64,000 nt of DNA from Galactobacter caseinivorans (GTDB taxonomy: Bacteria; Actinomycetota; Actinomycetes; Actinomycetales; Micrococcaceae): NCBI RefSeq assembly GCF_003640665.1, contig NZ_QQXL01000003.1, forward strand, positions 1 through 64,000. Direction: 5' to 3'. Positions 63,907 to 64,000 of the stretch are shown here, one piece after another; the first letter of the stretch is position 1, and each line of letters begins with the position of its first letter. A program made the position numbers and the translations under genes. Below the pieces are notes generated by a model. That model ran no database searches, was not told the DNA's origin, and saw only the letters and a program-made list of their open reading frames with translations.

Positions 63907-64000
63907 GGGCTGAGCGTAGTGCCCGGCTCACTCTGGCGAGGGCGGCGCTGGTGTAGGACAAGGGTTTGCAGTGTCTGGGCGCACTTTGCCGTGTCTGTAG

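Overview
The window is chromosomal DNA of a high-GC actinobacterium, most likely order Micrococcales and family Micrococcaceae-like (Arthrobacter/Micrococcus/Kocuria relatives). The grounds are very high GC, the mycothiol enzyme Mca, DUF501, DUF4307, a DivIC-like septum protein, a type 2 peptidyl-tRNA hydrolase, and the gene orders eno-divIC-DUF501-ppx and greA-DUF4307-mca-small membrane protein-hemolysin III-uppS. The second order is shared with the mycobacterial greA/mca region. At least ten genes begin 6-7 nt after a -10-like hexamer, which points to leaderless transcripts.

Layout. 1-2500: a duplicated stretch that once belonged to a second catalase locus, now holding a catalase fossil, a small secreted protein and a PadR/HAAS pair. 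2514-4482: katA with its overlapping Fur-family regulator. 4551-8247: a lipoprotein and a three-gene ABC-2 exporter. 8387-12467: VOC protein, membrane protein, exonuclease III, trpS, a 2H phosphoesterase-like protein, a hypothetical protein, then a fossil of an FtsX-type permease. 12999-16446 (minus): sdhCDAB. 16699-19185: manC and an M20 amidohydrolase. 19342-26644: nucleoside uptake and catabolism (BMP lipoprotein, ATPase, two permeases, cdd, deoA). 26864-35377: DedA, add, mazG, eno, divIC-like, DUF501, ppx, ndh. 35562-35669: a tRNA-Leu(UAA)-like gene with a duplicated 3' end. 35788-42620: SpoIID-domain secreted protein, PTH2, Bax1-inhibitor-like protein, AI-2E transporter, ilvA. 42723-47262: greA to uppS, with mca interrupted by an in-frame TGA. 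47391-49591: an island of lower GC with a wrecked DUF1023 alpha/beta-hydrolase gene and a lipoprotein. 49724-57129: phoH and the NAD operon nrtR-nadA-nadB-nadC-nifS behind a candidate NrtR operator. 57361-63906: prepilin peptidase, a degenerate M20-fold protein, deoD, NUDIX, acyl-CoA ligase and GNAT.

How the genes work together. Two metabolic themes stand out. The BMP-type ABC importer, cytidine deaminase, thymidine phosphorylase, adenosine deaminase and (elsewhere in the window) purine nucleoside phosphorylase form a nucleoside salvage route. NrtR, NadA, NadB, NadC and a cysteine desulfurase, which may supply the NadA Fe-S cluster, form a translationally coupled de novo NAD operon. Succinate dehydrogenase and NDH-2 feed the quinone pool. 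No CRISPR array, intact insertion sequence, prophage or rRNA was seen.

Main observations for follow-up: the Mca nonsense codon, an M20-like protein that has lost its metal ligands, the DUF1023 pseudogene island, the catalase duplication scar, a 13-mer (GCGGCGTCGGGCA) present seven times, the tRNA 3'-end duplication, and the NrtR operator candidate.
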